Assembly: GCA_028285035.1 (NCBI GenBank)
Contig: JANQQF010000053.1
Location: 113,469 to 177,468, forward strand
Reading direction: 5' to 3'
DNA: 64,000 nt
Source of the DNA: Phycisphaerae bacterium
GTDB lineage: Bacteria; Chloroflexota; Anaerolineae; 4572-78; J111
Position numbers and translations under genes: made by a program. Position 1 is the stretch's first letter, and the number at the start of each line of letters is the position of its first letter. The notes beneath the pieces were generated by a model. That model saw only the letters and a list, made by a program, of their open reading frames with translations. It searched no databases and was not told where the DNA came from. Positions 27,428 to 36,452 of this stretch are shown piece by piece.

Positions 27428-27892
27428 TTATGTCAGTTCAGTCGCTTCCTGAGAAGGATTAAGCTTGTTGATGATATCAAGCGGATCTGTAGACCGAATT
27501 AGCTTTTCTGCATCTTCTGGCTCTTCAATCAGTTCGGCCAGATTGGTCAAGATACCGACATGCTCATCAGCGGTAGCTGCGATGCCAATGACTAAGTAGG
27601 CAGTCGCATCTTCTGGATCTTCATCTTCATCCCAATGAATACCATCCAAAAACTGAACAACTGAAATGCCAGTACTGTGAATGCTAGCTTTATCTTCAAG
27701 TTGGCCATGGGGAATAGCTACCCCATTGCCGATATAGGTTGACATAGTCTGCTCACGAGCGAGCATTCCATCAACATAGGAGGGGGCAACGTGACCAGCC
27801 TCAACCAGTAGTTGTCCCGCTAATTTAATGGCCTCATCTTTACTCGTTGAGGGCGCATTGAGTTTGATTGTATTTGTACTTAGAATCTCCAT
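27428..27892 (-). CDS. PTS EIIA component, mannitol/fructose type
   Basis: Cytoplasmic phosphocarrier of 154 residues with the phospho-His62 in GVAIPHGQLED, the PTS_EIIA_2 signature. It receives phosphate from the HPr domain encoded 32 bp downstream and passes it to the EIIB encoded 3 bp upstream. Closest in type to MtlF. Confidence 0.9.
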   Translation of the reverse strand: MEILSTNTIKLNAPSTSKDEAIKLAGQLLVEAGHVAPSYVDGMLAREQTMSTYIGNGVAIPHGQLEDKASIHSTGISVVQFLDGIHWDEDEDPEDATAYLVIGIAATADEHVGILTNLAELIEEPEDAEKLIRSTDPLDIINKLNPSQEATELT

Positions 27893-27895
27893 ACC

Positions 27896-28219
27896 CTAAC
27901 CAATCCCTTTGATAACGCCGTCTTTTTGAATCGCATTGATAATTTTGTCGAAAACAGGGATGTTTATGAAATTGTCAAAAGGAATAATAACAGCCCAAGG
28001 TGCTTTTTTGAGGGCTAAATTGGCTAAACCTTTGTGAACAACCACAACTTGAGCATCTTCTGGAATAGAACGGGCTGGTGAATGGGCTACTTCTACAGGT
28101 AGATTAGCTGCTTTCATCTTTTTCTTTAGCTTGTTGGTAACCATCAAGCTTGATCCCATGCCAGCCTCACAGGCAATGATAATTTTTTTGACTTCAGAGG
28201 CCGCTATTGATTTTGGCAT
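27896..28219 (-). CDS. PTS EIIB component, mannitol type
   Basis: A 107-residue single-domain EIIB with the phospho-Cys17 in IIACEAGMGSS, typical of mannitol-class IIB, and the basic KLKKKMKAANL helix after it. In many bacteria this domain is fused to EIIC; here it is free. Lies between the EIIC and EIIA genes on the same strand. Confidence 0.9.
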   Translation of the reverse strand: MPKSIAASEVKKIIIACEAGMGSSLMVTNKLKKKMKAANLPVEVAHSPARSIPEDAQVVVVHKGLANLALKKAPWAVIIPFDNFINIPVFDKIINAIQKDGVIKGIG

Positions 28220-28299
28220 AACAAACTCCCTAACTTATTTGATAATAAATTGGCTGGGCAAGTACAATGAAACTTGTACTTGCCCAATGAAGGTCTTAC

Positions 28300-29379
28300 T
28301 TACTTGGCTGGGGCCGTACTCATTTCTTCGTCCCAACTCCAATCTTCCAGGTCTTCCTCAGACTTAATTTCTTTAACCGGATACAGTCTGAGAAGCGCTG
28401 ATCCGACGAGGAAGGAGGCAACTGTTCCGAGGAGAACACCTCCCAACACACCGAAGTGTTGCCCCGCTGGGGTAACTGCGAGATAAGCAAAAATTGAACC
28501 TGGTGAAGGTGTAGCGACGAGACCAGCGCCCATAATAACAAACCAGGTGTTTGCAACCAAACCACCAGCCCACAAAGCAACGATCAAGATTGGGTGAGCT
28601 AATACATAGGGGAAGTAGATTTCGTGAATACCACCAAAGAAGTGAATAATGATCGCGCCTGGCGCAGATTGCTTGGCTAAGCCTTTACCGACAAACCAGT
28701 AAGCTAACAGAAGACCAAGCCCTGGACCAGGGTTTGTTTCAAGCAAGAATAGAAGAGAACGACCTGTCTCTTCAACCTGTACAACACCGAGTGGGGCGAG
28801 AATACCGTGGTTAATCGCATTATTAAGGAAAAGAACTTTGGCTGGCTCGATGAATAAAGCAGCTAATGGTAACAACCCAGCGTTGACCAAGAACTCAACC
28901 CCAGCGCCCATGAAATCTGTAAACCGTTGTACAATCGGACCTACGGCAAGGAGACCAATAACCGCTAAAATAGCACTTAGAATACCCGCAGAAAAGTTGT
29001 TGACTAACATCTCAAAACCAACAGGGATGCTGTCTTCAAAGGTCTCATCAAATTTTTTCATTAACCAACCACCGAGCGGACCCATAATCATCCCACCGAT
29101 GAACATCGGAATGTCGGCACCGACCACAGTTCCCATTGTGGCCACAGCCCCAACAACCCCACCACGTGTCCCGTGGATCAAATTACCACCAGCAAAACCG
29201 ATTAACAGCGGTAACATCGCCGTGATCATCGGACCAACTAACTCAACTAACGTCTCATTTGGAGTCCAGCCTGTGGGAATGAACAAGGCTGTAATCAAAC
29301 CCCAGGCAATAAAGGCCCCCAAATTTGGGATAATCATTGCGGCTAAAAAACCACCAAACTGCTGTAAACGTGCTTGCAT
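28300..29379 (-). CDS. mtlA: PTS EIIC permease, mannitol type
   Basis: Membrane transport component of 359 residues with about 8 hydrophobic segments. It starts [19 protein letters not shown] as MtlA does and carries the substrate-site motif [12 protein letters not shown]. There are no EIIB or EIIA domains; those are separate genes next to it. The ATG is preceded by AAAGGA. Mannitol-type IICs take polyols such as mannitol, sorbitol and arabinitol, so a hexitol or pentitol substrate is likely. Confidence 0.9.
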   Translation of the reverse strand: MQARLQQFGGFLAAMIIPNLGAFIAWGLITALFIPTGWTPNETLVELVGPMITAMLPLLIGFAGGNLIHGTRGGVVGAVATMGTVVGADIPMFIGGMIMGPLGGWLMKKFDETFEDSIPVGFEMLVNNFSAGILSAILAVIGLLAVGPIVQRFTDFMGAGVEFLVNAGLLPLAALFIEPAKVLFLNNAINHGILAPLGVVQVEETGRSLLFLLETNPGPGLGLLLAYWFVGKGLAKQSAPGAIIIHFFGGIHEIYFPYVLAHPILIVALWAGGLVANTWFVIMGAGLVATPSPGSIFAYLAVTPAGQHFGVLGGVLLGTVASFLVGSALLRLYPVKEIKSEEDLEDWSWDEEMSTAPAK

Positions 29380-29702
29380 ATTAAAAATCCTTTTAGCTAT
29401 TAATAATAAATTTTATCCACCATTCAGCTTGAGTTATGATGATCTATCCCTCGACCCTTTGATTTTGTACATCGCTTGAGGTGCGTTAAAATAAAAGAGC
29501 AGATGGATACGATCAATGTATCTAAGCTGTTTCCCTGAGGAGGCACCGTTGGACCGCCAAGTCATTGACGGTGTCTCTTCTCTTTGCAAACCAAACTTTA
29601 GTTTGCGATTTCCACCCTATATAAACATTCTGTTGAAACTTATTTATATATTTCCTCCTCCTCTAACTAATGGTCATCAATAAATGGTTGGTTACAAGTG
29701 CC
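29380..29702. other. Control region of the PTS operon
   Basis: No gene. On the minus strand it holds a candidate promoter (29488-29516), an inverted repeat CACCGT (29544-29549)/ACGGTG (29568-29573), and a palindrome CAAACT (29592-29597)/AGTTTG (29600-29605), both upstream of the promoter. These are plausible binding sites for the MtlR-type activator encoded on the far side. Confidence 0.45.
29488..29516 (-). promoter_or_regulatory. Promoter of the PTS operon
   Basis: Read on the minus strand, TTGATC (complement of 29511-29516) and TATTTT (complement of 29488-29493) are separated by 17 bp. This would give a leader of about 100 nt before mtlA. The -35 is good and the -10 moderate, as expected for an activated promoter. 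Confidence 0.45.
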
Positions 29703-31247
29703 TCACGTTAACCAATTAGTAATCGTTTGAATGTCTTCGGGTAATAGTAATGGGTGAACTTGAATGACAGGTAAACCGGGTTTGGGGGGCTGAACCAAAG
29801 GCACAGTGCTGATTAATAGATGGGCGTTTGTTACATTTTCTGTGGTTAGTTCGCGTAATGATAAAACACCCAAAATCTCTAAACTAGGAAATCTAGCTTT
29901 GAGTCGAGCGACTAATAGTTGTGATGTGGCCATGCCACTGGAACAAATGATATATACACGTTTGGGCTGATGAGGACGCTCTCGGATAAAGGCAGCTCGG
30001 ATGAGTAAGGTCAGCGAATCGATATCACCCTGTGGCAAAGTTACGCCAGTCCGGTCTGCTACAATCGTAATCAATTCCTTAGCAATTCGATTTTCTTGTC
30101 GATATTGCCGCGATAGCTTTTCATCGGCCCAAGATGATGGGGCCCATAACCCAAATCGTTGACGCATGACCGCTGGGATGATGTGAGCGATTAACCCATC
30201 CCGTAAGGCCCCATCTTGCTTTAAGCCTGGCGTTGTAAATGCTTGGGCCACCTCCTCCATCAACTCAGTGATTAAGTCAGCCAGAGTTGGGTCGATTTTG
30301 AAATCGCCCGGCCAGACATGGTCGCGTAATCCAGCCAGCAGATTCATTGTAATGATGGCTATCTCAGATAGTATTGGCTCAATTTGCAGACCATCCCACA
30401 ATTTTTCGGCCACTTTTACAGCCGCTTGCCATTCTGATTGACCCTTGAGCCATTCAATCCTTTTCGCCTCAATCTCAACTTGGTGACCCATTTGCAGGCG
30501 ATAGTGCTGAATTGAAAAAGCTAAGGCAAGAAGGAGAACCGCTTCATCTGTAAAGCGTCCCCCTTGCTGAGCTTCTGCGATTGTGACCCATTCAAGGGCG
30601 TCTTGTGGTTGTAATTTGTTTAAGAAAGCTGTGAAGTTTTTGGTAATGGGGAGATGCTCTCCATCATTAGAGAGGGAGGAGACTAACCCAGTATGGTAAG
30701 TTATTGAAGTGAGAGGGTCATCAAAATCAGTTCCGCCCCATAACAAAGCCGTTAGGGCTTGACGTTGAGCAAACTCCGCTCCCTTTAAAAACAGACCATA
30801 GTTGGGCCGTCGGATCAGTTCAAGATTGAAGGCCTTTACCCAAGCCTCAATTTGGTCCAAATCCTTTAAGATGGTGGTTCGAGACACCTCGGTGCTATTT
30901 TGTAGCTCTTGTAGGATGAGTGGCTCATCAGCCGCCAATAAATGAATGGCAAATAGCTGTTGACGTTGACCTGAGGTCAACACCAAGTGAAAATTTGTTT
31001 TTGTATCTAATTCATTTAATAAATTGATGCGTTGCGTGGGAGAGCATTCAACAGTGATACCAATGCCTGGCGTGGCTTTTAATGTCGCATCGTGTTGAGC
31101 TAACCAGGTTTTTATGGGTTTAAGACGATAATTCACCTGACGGGGAGTCAGATTCATTTGATGGGCAACCTGTGAAACAACCACAGGTGCATCGGCGTGA
31201 AGTAATGTTTGAAGTAAATTTTTTTGTTGGATCGTCAACGACACCAT
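29703..31247 (-). CDS. MtlR/BglG-type transcriptional regulator with PRD and EIIB-like domains
   Basis: A 514-residue activator-type protein. N-terminal winged HTH (VSQVAHQMNLTPRQVNYRLK), a second HTH (EVSRTTILKDLDQIEAW), PRD region (about 180-400, with LIAHIIPAVMRQRFG), and a C-terminal EIIB(Gat)-like domain with Cys in VYIICSSGMATSQLL. It lacks the C-terminal EIIA domain of full-length MtlR (about 690 residues). Phosphorylation by the adjacent HPr-EI chain would tune it. It lies upstream of the PTS genes on the same strand. Confidence 0.85.
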   Translation of the reverse strand: MVSLTIQQKNLLQTLLHADAPVVVSQVAHQMNLTPRQVNYRLKPIKTWLAQHDATLKATPGIGITVECSPTQRINLLNELDTKTNFHLVLTSGQRQQLFAIHLLAADEPLILQELQNSTEVSRTTILKDLDQIEAWVKAFNLELIRRPNYGLFLKGAEFAQRQALTALLWGGTDFDDPLTSITYHTGLVSSLSNDGEHLPITKNFTAFLNKLQPQDALEWVTIAEAQQGGRFTDEAVLLLALAFSIQHYRLQMGHQVEIEAKRIEWLKGQSEWQAAVKVAEKLWDGLQIEPILSEIAIITMNLLAGLRDHVWPGDFKIDPTLADLITELMEEVAQAFTTPGLKQDGALRDGLIAHIIPAVMRQRFGLWAPSSWADEKLSRQYRQENRIAKELITIVADRTGVTLPQGDIDSLTLLIRAAFIRERPHQPKRVYIICSSGMATSQLLVARLKARFPSLEILGVLSLRELTTENVTNAHLLISTVPLVQPPKPGLPVIQVHPLLLPEDIQTITNWLT

Positions 31248-31282
31248 AAAATTAAACCAGCTTCTTTGCGTGGATAGTCAGA

Positions 31283-31291
31283 ATTATACCA
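31283..31291 (-). promoter_or_regulatory. Extended -10 promoter of the MtlR-type regulator gene
   Basis: On the minus strand TGG-TATAAT lies about 36 bp before the ATG of the regulator gene. No convincing -35 is seen, which suits an extended -10 promoter. The same TGGTATAAT word precedes the LuxR gene. Confidence 0.45.
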
Positions 31292-31386
31292 CGATTACTT
31301 TTTTGGTTTTATTGGAATTAACATATTTTTCGGTTTAATGGATGTAACAATTATAAACTAATGCAAATTAGTTAGCCTATAATAAG

Positions 31387-31734
31387 CTAAATTTTCTTGT
31401 CTAATTCCCCGAAAAATGTGTCTAAAACAAACTTGGATGGCTGCCCAATCACGCCAAACTCCAATTTTTGTCCAACTGGATCAACCGGAAACGCTAAGGC
31501 TGCAACCTGACTGGTTGTATCTGATTGGGCTGTAACTTTGATTTTGACCTGAATGCGATTGCTGATAAACTCGCCGTTTATCTTCTTTTTGAAGTTTATG
31601 TCAAACTGACCTGGGGCCAACGCTTGTTTTGCTGTCGAAACACCCCCTAAATCAGCCGTTAATTGTGAAATTGTTTGATTAATTGTATCAAATGATTGAT
31701 TGTAAATTTTTCTTTGTTTGGATTCGTACGCCAT
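31387..31734 (-). CDS. Hypothetical protein
   Basis: A 115-residue soluble protein, not recognised. It has no signal or membrane segment, an N-terminal amphipathic helix region (QSFDTINQTISQLTADLGG), then alternating beta-like stretches with many Lys and Val. The AAGGGGGA before the ATG is a good SD. It stands alone between the PTS regulator and moaA. A real gene is likely because of the SD and normal composition; function unknown. Confidence 0.6.
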   Translation of the reverse strand: MAYESKQRKIYNQSFDTINQTISQLTADLGGVSTAKQALAPGQFDINFKKKINGEFISNRIQVKIKVTAQSDTTSQVAALAFPVDPVGQKLEFGVIGQPSKFVLDTFFGELDKKI

Positions 31735-31849
31735 TGTATCCCCCTTGTGTCTAATAGAGATTGTACCATCATTTCCAAAATTTGAGCTGTTTTATTGGAA
31801 TATCCTCTGCTGCGGGAGATGTTACAAAAGTTGACTTTTTGTAGAATCA

Positions 31850-31881
31850 AAAAAGAGCCATTTTACGGAATGGCTCTTTTT
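31850..31881 (-). terminator. Bidirectional rho-independent terminator, moaA end
   Basis: AAAAAGAGCCATT (31850-31862) and AATGGCTCTTTTT (31869-31881) form a perfect stem with a 6-nt loop. A/T-runs on both sides serve both strands. It lies 31 bp past the moaA stop. Confidence 0.85.
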
Positions 31882-31912
31882 GATTTTGAGTATCGAGATA
31901 GACGTTCTCCTT

Positions 31913-32893
31913 CTACCCCCCGATCTGGCTCATCGTACGATTTTCGGGACGATAACCGTTGCGGAGCTGGTGTCCGACAGGTTTGGCGTGGATGGCGCGT
32001 TCAAAGAGGTGAACGAGTTCCTCGTGGGAGCCACCATTACGGAGGGTGTCGCGGAAGTTGAGTTCGCCATCTACAAGGAGGCACATGCGCAGACGACCAT
32101 CTGAAGTGAGACGCATCCGATTGCAGTCATCGCAGTAGGGATCACTGATGGGGCTGATAAAGCCGACAGTGCCTTCTGCCCCAGCGAGGCGATAAACCCG
32201 GGCTTCACCATCGAGTTCGCCTTCATTGACAGGGAACATCGGGCCAAGCTCCTGCTCAATCCAGCCACGGACCTCCTCACTAGAGACGTAATGCTCCAAT
32301 TGAATTTCAGTTGGTCCAGCAAAGGGCATCAATTCGATAAAACGAATTTGCCAGGGTTTGTTGAGTGTTAGTTGGGCCAAGCCTGCGGCTGCGTCATCAT
32401 TGTAGCCACGGGTAATCACGGCGTTAAGTTTAATTGGGAGGAGGCCCGCTTCCTCGGCTGCCTTAATGCCTGCCCAAGCTTTGTCATAGCTGCCCAGCCG
32501 CATGATTTTGCTGATGCTTTCCTTACTCAACGAGTCAACATGAATATTAACTCGTTTGAGACCCGCCGCTGCTAAATCTTTAGCGATGTAGGGTAGGCGA
32601 TAACCATTTGTGGTCATAACGAGCTGCTCGACCCCTGGAATGCTGGACAATCGATCAACAATCTCGACGATGTCCTGACGTAAAGTTGGTTCGCCACCTG
32701 TCAACCGTACTTTGCTGAAGCCAGCATCCACGGCAGCTCTAACCACCTGCTCCAGTTCAGTCGCACTCAGCAGCTCATCATTAGGGACAAACGTCAAACC
32801 GTGCATCGGCATACAATAGACGCAGCGCAGATTACAGCGGTCTGTGAGGGATATTCTTAAATAATTTATTTCACGTCCAAAGCGATCTTTCAT
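31913..32893 (-). CDS. moaA: GTP 3',8-cyclase (molybdenum cofactor biosynthesis)
   Basis: Radical-SAM enzyme making the first molybdopterin intermediate from GTP. The 326 residues carry the N-terminal CNLRCVYC cluster (Cys20, 24, 27), the GGEPTLR SAM loop, and the C-terminal GTP-side cluster CDDCNRMRLTSDGRLRMC. They end in the conserved Gly-Gly tail (MSQIGG). No other moa/moe gene is near. GGAG lies 10 nt before the ATG. Confidence 0.96.
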   Translation of the reverse strand: MKDRFGREINYLRISLTDRCNLRCVYCMPMHGLTFVPNDELLSATELEQVVRAAVDAGFSKVRLTGGEPTLRQDIVEIVDRLSSIPGVEQLVMTTNGYRLPYIAKDLAAAGLKRVNIHVDSLSKESISKIMRLGSYDKAWAGIKAAEEAGLLPIKLNAVITRGYNDDAAAGLAQLTLNKPWQIRFIELMPFAGPTEIQLEHYVSSEEVRGWIEQELGPMFPVNEGELDGEARVYRLAGAEGTVGFISPISDPYCDDCNRMRLTSDGRLRMCLLVDGELNFRDTLRNGGSHEELVHLFERAIHAKPVGHQLRNGYRPENRTMSQIGG

Positions 32894-32946
32894 TGATTGC
32901 TATCTCCAAAAAGCGATATGTTCAAAAAACATAACCGAATGGCGGG

Positions 32947-32975
32947 ATCATATCACAATTTTTGGACAAAATCAA
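32947..32975 (-). promoter_or_regulatory. moaA promoter
   Basis: Minus-strand TTGATT (complement of 32970-32975) and TATGAT (complement of 32947-32952) are 17 bp apart, about 55 bp upstream of the moaA ATG. No Mo-cofactor riboswitch fold was recognised in the short leader. Confidence 0.5.
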
Positions 32976-33064
32976 CTTTTGATAACATTTTGGTTATTTA
33001 AATGAATCAAAAGATGCACCTTTTCTTATAGAAGGTTGATACCAATCTTCTCACATCAAGCTTA

Positions 33065-33093
33065 TTGACAATGATCTCGATTCTTGTTAAAAT
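33065..33093 (+). promoter_or_regulatory. Promoter of the ICMT-like gene
   Basis: Consensus TTGACA (33065-33070), 17-bp spacer, TAAAAT (33088-33093). The predicted start is about 50 nt before the ATG at 33148. Confidence 0.6.
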
Positions 33094-33147
33094 TAGTCTC
33101 GACTAAATATTTTTTTAGTAATAACTAAAAAATTGAGGGCTAAAATA

Positions 33148-33741
33148 ATGAATAATGAGCTTACTTTTAGAATAATCGTCATCATATTTTTCATTCTACT
33201 CGCTATTATTGGTGTCTATCATCGTTTACAAGCGGCCAAGCTTGGTGATAAAATCTCTCGTCAAAAGGAGGGAGTGCCGATTATGATTCTTCTCCGTTTG
33301 TTTGGAGTGGCGATGTGGTTATCATTAGTTGTTTATATGATCAATCCACGGTGGATGGCGTGGGCAGCGATTTCTATTCCTATGGAATTACGCTGGTTCG
33401 GGGTGGTTTTAGGCGCTATTGCTATTCCCTTACTTTATTGGATGTTTAGTAGCTTGGGCAAAAATGTCACAGATACAGTCGTCATTCGAAAAACACATCA
33501 ACTTATTACAACTGGTCCCTATCGATTTATTCGACATCCAATGTATCTATTTTCATTTTTTTATATTACCGGGCTTTGTCTAATCTCGAGTAATTGGTTT
33601 TTTGGTGTAACTGGCGTTGGGGCCTTGATATTGCTTATTATTCGCACTCCGATTGAAGAAGCTGAACTCATCAATGAGTTTGGGGATGAATACCGGGCCT
33701 ATATGACTCGGACTGGAAGGTTTTTTCCAAAACTTCTCTAA
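33148..33741 (+). CDS. Isoprenylcysteine carboxyl methyltransferase-like membrane protein
   Basis: An integral membrane methyltransferase of about 197 residues with four or five hydrophobic segments. It carries the conserved C-terminal ICMT/PEMT block TTGPYRFIRHPMYL and EEAELINEFGDEYRAYM. ATG 33148 is chosen over a TTG at 33133 because GAGGG lies 9 nt upstream of it. Bacterial members methylate lipids, thiols or unknown acceptors; no prenyltransferase is nearby. Likely monocistronic. Confidence 0.78.
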   Translation: MNNELTFRIIVIIFFILLAIIGVYHRLQAAKLGDKISRQKEGVPIMILLRLFGVAMWLSLVVYMINPRWMAWAAISIPMELRWFGVVLGAIAIPLLYWMFSSLGKNVTDTVVIRKTHQLITTGPYRFIRHPMYLFSFFYITGLCLISSNWFFGVTGVGALILLIIRTPIEEAELINEFGDEYRAYMTRTGRFFPKLL

Positions 33742-33847
33742 TCACCTTTTCTATAGTTTCTAATTTCATTCAATTGTGCAATAAATTTTTTCTCAAAAGT
33801 TATGTAAAATGTGGAACCTCGAAAAATCCTTTGCACACTAGAACAAA

Positions 33848-33877
33848 TTGGCAAAATTTTATTCACTGTGGTATATT
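33848..33877 (+). promoter_or_regulatory. Promoter of the nuo genes
   Basis: TTGGCA (33848-33853), 18-bp spacer, TATATT (33872-33877), upstream of nuoBCD. It gives a leader of about 115 nt. Confidence 0.4.
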
Positions 33878-33998
33878 TTGCGTGTATGTGAAAAAAAGGA
33901 CAGATGCCTTTTTATTTGATATATTCAATTGCCACAATTGTGAAATTGCTACGATGATTTGGTAGTTGGTTAACCCTACAATGGAGGATGGGATAACA

Positions 33999-36452
33999 AT
34001 GGTGATGGAAGCACCCCCCCAAGAAAACGAAGTCCCTGAAAGTATTCAACAAAATGTGCTGCTCAGCCGGCTTGATGACCTCTACAACTGGGGCCGCGCA
34101 TATTCGTTATGGCCAATGACATTTGGCTTGGCCTGCTGTGCCATTGAGATGATTGGCACCAGCACGGCTCGCTATGACTTGGACCGTTTTGGTGCCTCGT
34201 TGTTCCGAGCAACGCCACGACAGTCTGATTTGATGATTGTTTCGGGTACGGTAACCAAAAAGATGGTTCCCCAAATTGTTCGCCTGTACAATCAGATGCC
34301 CGAGCCAAAGTATGTGCTCAGTATGGGAGCTTGTGCAACGGGTGGTGGCCCTTTTAAGGAAGGGTACAATGTTGTCTCCGGGATTGATAAATTTATTCCG
34401 GTAGATGTTTATGTCCCAGGTTGTCCCCCAACACCTCAGGCCCTTTTGCACGGCATCATCACTTTGCAGGAAAAAATTCGAGGCCAATCGCTTCGAACTG
34501 TACCTTGGTATCAGCGAGATGAACTAAATGAGCCAATTCCGGTACCGATTTTGGGACCAGATATTGTTGACCCTCGGCAAATCGATCTTATTAGGGAACA
34601 GTTAGCCAATGGTGGTGATAGTGGTGCTCAAGCTGTAGCGAAACCTGCCCCAAAACGTCCGCCAAAACCTCCGAAGGTGCCGAGTTGGGACACAACCCCG
34701 ACTGATGAAGCAGCGGCCTTGGCTGCTAGCATTAGTGATGTGATTGCTGAGGGGGCAGTTACTGCTGAGGCTAACGACTTAATCGTTGCCCCAGAGCACT
34801 TGTTTGCCGTGGCTCAGTATGTGCGTGATGAGTTGAACTACGAATTGTTGAGCAACGTGACTGGGGTTGATTATCTAGGCCGAAAAGATGCTCCTCGTTT
34901 TGAAGTAGTGTATCACCTCTACAGCATCAGCCAACCAGACAAGCCAGTTCTGGTTTTGAAATCACGTACTCCCGAAGAAAACCCTGAGCTTCCTTCACTA
35001 TATGACCTCTGGAAAACCTGCTATCTCCAAGAGCGGGAGATTTACGATCTTTATGGGATTAACTTCACTGGACACCCCAACATGCGTCGTATCTTGATGT
35101 GGGACGGCTTTGATGGGTATCCGATGCGCCGTGATTACAATGAGCCATACTATGAAGAGCCAATTAAGCCCTTCAACAGTCGCTGGCCGGGTGGACATCA
35201 CGAGCGAATCGAGAAACAAAACCCCTATGACAAGAATGTTGTTTACCCGAAAGATTGGGATATCGACAACTGGGTGCCAAAACTGGCTGAAGATAATTTA
35301 GAACACATTTTGGAGTCACGAGATCTGCACGATGGGCAGGATTTCGACTCTGATCGTATTGTCGTCAATATGGGGCCGCAACACCCCAGCACACATGGTG
35401 TGTTCCGAATGGTGGTTACGCTTGATGGGGAAACGGTTGTTGACTTAGAGCCAGTTTTAGGTTATCTCCATCGAAATCATGAGAAAATCGGCGAACGTAA
35501 TACGTGGCTAATGAATATGCCGTTTACGGATCGTCTCGATTACTTTAACTCGATGCAGAATAACTTTGCCTATGCCCTGACAGTTGAAAAAATGTTGGGG
35601 ACAGAGGTGCCGGAACGCGCCGAGTATATCCGGGTGATTATGGCTGAGTTGAACCGGGTGTATAGTCACTTGGCCCTCCTTGGCTTCTTGATGAATGACT
35701 TGGGTGCGTTAGGGACACCGCTCCTTTATGCTTTTGAGGCCCGCGAGCACGTGATTGATTTGTTTGAGGAAGCCAGCGGCTCCCGAATGATGTGTAATTA
35801 CATGCGCTTCGGCGGTGTGGCTTACGATGTAAGCGAAGATTGGTTAGCCCGGGCTGAGGTCGTTTCTGACTTGTTAGCTAAATCAGTTGATGAGCTGGAC
35901 AATTTGATGACTGGCAACGAGATTGTGCTGTCACGAACCAAAGATGTCGGCTATGTATCCGCTGAAGATTTAATTAGCCACGGTGTCACCGGTCCCTTGC
36001 TCCGTGCGGCTGGTGTCGCATATGACATCCGGAAAGTTGAACCCTACAGCATTTACGACCGTTTCGATTTTGATGTACCAACAATGCCAGCGAGCGACGT
36101 TTTTGATCGCTTCTATGTTCGTATCCTTGAAGCCCGCCAAAGTCTACGCATTTTAGAGCAGGCATTCAAAGGAATCAAAGCTACCAAAGGTGGTGAGTTT
36201 ATGGGTGGCAAGAGCGTCTATATCCACCGAGTTAAAGCGGGCGATGCTTACGCTCGAATTGAACACTCTAAAGGTGAGCTAGGGTTCTACCTCGTGAGCA
36301 ACGGCTCAGGTAATCCGTGGCGCTACCGGGTTCGGCCCCCATCATACATCAATCTAAATGCACTGGCCGATATGTGTAAAGACAACAAAGTGGCTGATGC
36401 GATTGTCACTTTAGGAGCTATCGATATTGTGTTAGGGGAGGTTGACCGATAA
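33999..36452 (+). CDS. nuoBCD: NADH-quinone oxidoreductase triple fusion NuoB-NuoC-NuoD
   Basis: Peripheral-arm core of respiratory complex I in a single 817-residue chain. NuoB part (1-170): N2 cluster ligands Cys46, Cys47, Cys112 and Cys142 ([24 protein letters not shown]). A Pro/Lys linker follows (about 205-230), then the NuoC 30-kDa domain (about 255-400, with [20 protein letters not shown]) and NuoD (about 440-817, from [16 protein letters not shown]). NuoD lacks the CxxC pairs of NiFe hydrogenases, so this is a true complex I subunit. GGAGG favours ATG 33999 over ATG 33981, which it overlaps. The stop overlaps nuoI by one base (TAATG). Confidence 0.93.
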   Translation: MVMEAPPQENEVPESIQQNVLLSRLDDLYNWGRAYSLWPMTFGLACCAIEMIGTSTARYDLDRFGASLFRATPRQSDLMIVSGTVTKKMVPQIVRLYNQMPEPKYVLSMGACATGGGPFKEGYNVVSGIDKFIPVDVYVPGCPPTPQALLHGIITLQEKIRGQSLRTVPWYQRDELNEPIPVPILGPDIVDPRQIDLIREQLANGGDSGAQAVAKPAPKRPPKPPKVPSWDTTPTDEAAALAASISDVIAEGAVTAEANDLIVAPEHLFAVAQYVRDELNYELLSNVTGVDYLGRKDAPRFEVVYHLYSISQPDKPVLVLKSRTPEENPELPSLYDLWKTCYLQEREIYDLYGINFTGHPNMRRILMWDGFDGYPMRRDYNEPYYEEPIKPFNSRWPGGHHERIEKQNPYDKNVVYPKDWDIDNWVPKLAEDNLEHILESRDLHDGQDFDSDRIVVNMGPQHPSTHGVFRMVVTLDGETVVDLEPVLGYLHRNHEKIGERNTWLMNMPFTDRLDYFNSMQNNFAYALTVEKMLGTEVPERAEYIRVIMAELNRVYSHLALLGFLMNDLGALGTPLLYAFEAREHVIDLFEEASGSRMMCNYMRFGGVAYDVSEDWLARAEVVSDLLAKSVDELDNLMTGNEIVLSRTKDVGYVSAEDLISHGVTGPLLRAAGVAYDIRKVEPYSIYDRFDFDVPTMPASDVFDRFYVRILEARQSLRILEQAFKGIKATKGGEFMGGKSVYIHRVKAGDAYARIEHSKGELGFYLVSNGSGNPWRYRVRPPSYINLNALADMCKDNKVADAIVTLGAIDIVLGEVDR

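Noticed and set aside
28838..29479. 213-codon open frame on the plus strand
   Set aside because: It lies opposite the well-supported mannitol EIIC gene, has no SD, and its composition (Pro/Ile/Lys-rich) is that of an antisense shadow of hydrophobic codons.
33774..33965. Short 63-codon frame before nuoBCD
   Set aside because: No SD, Cys/Asn-rich random-looking composition, and it covers the likely nuo promoter.
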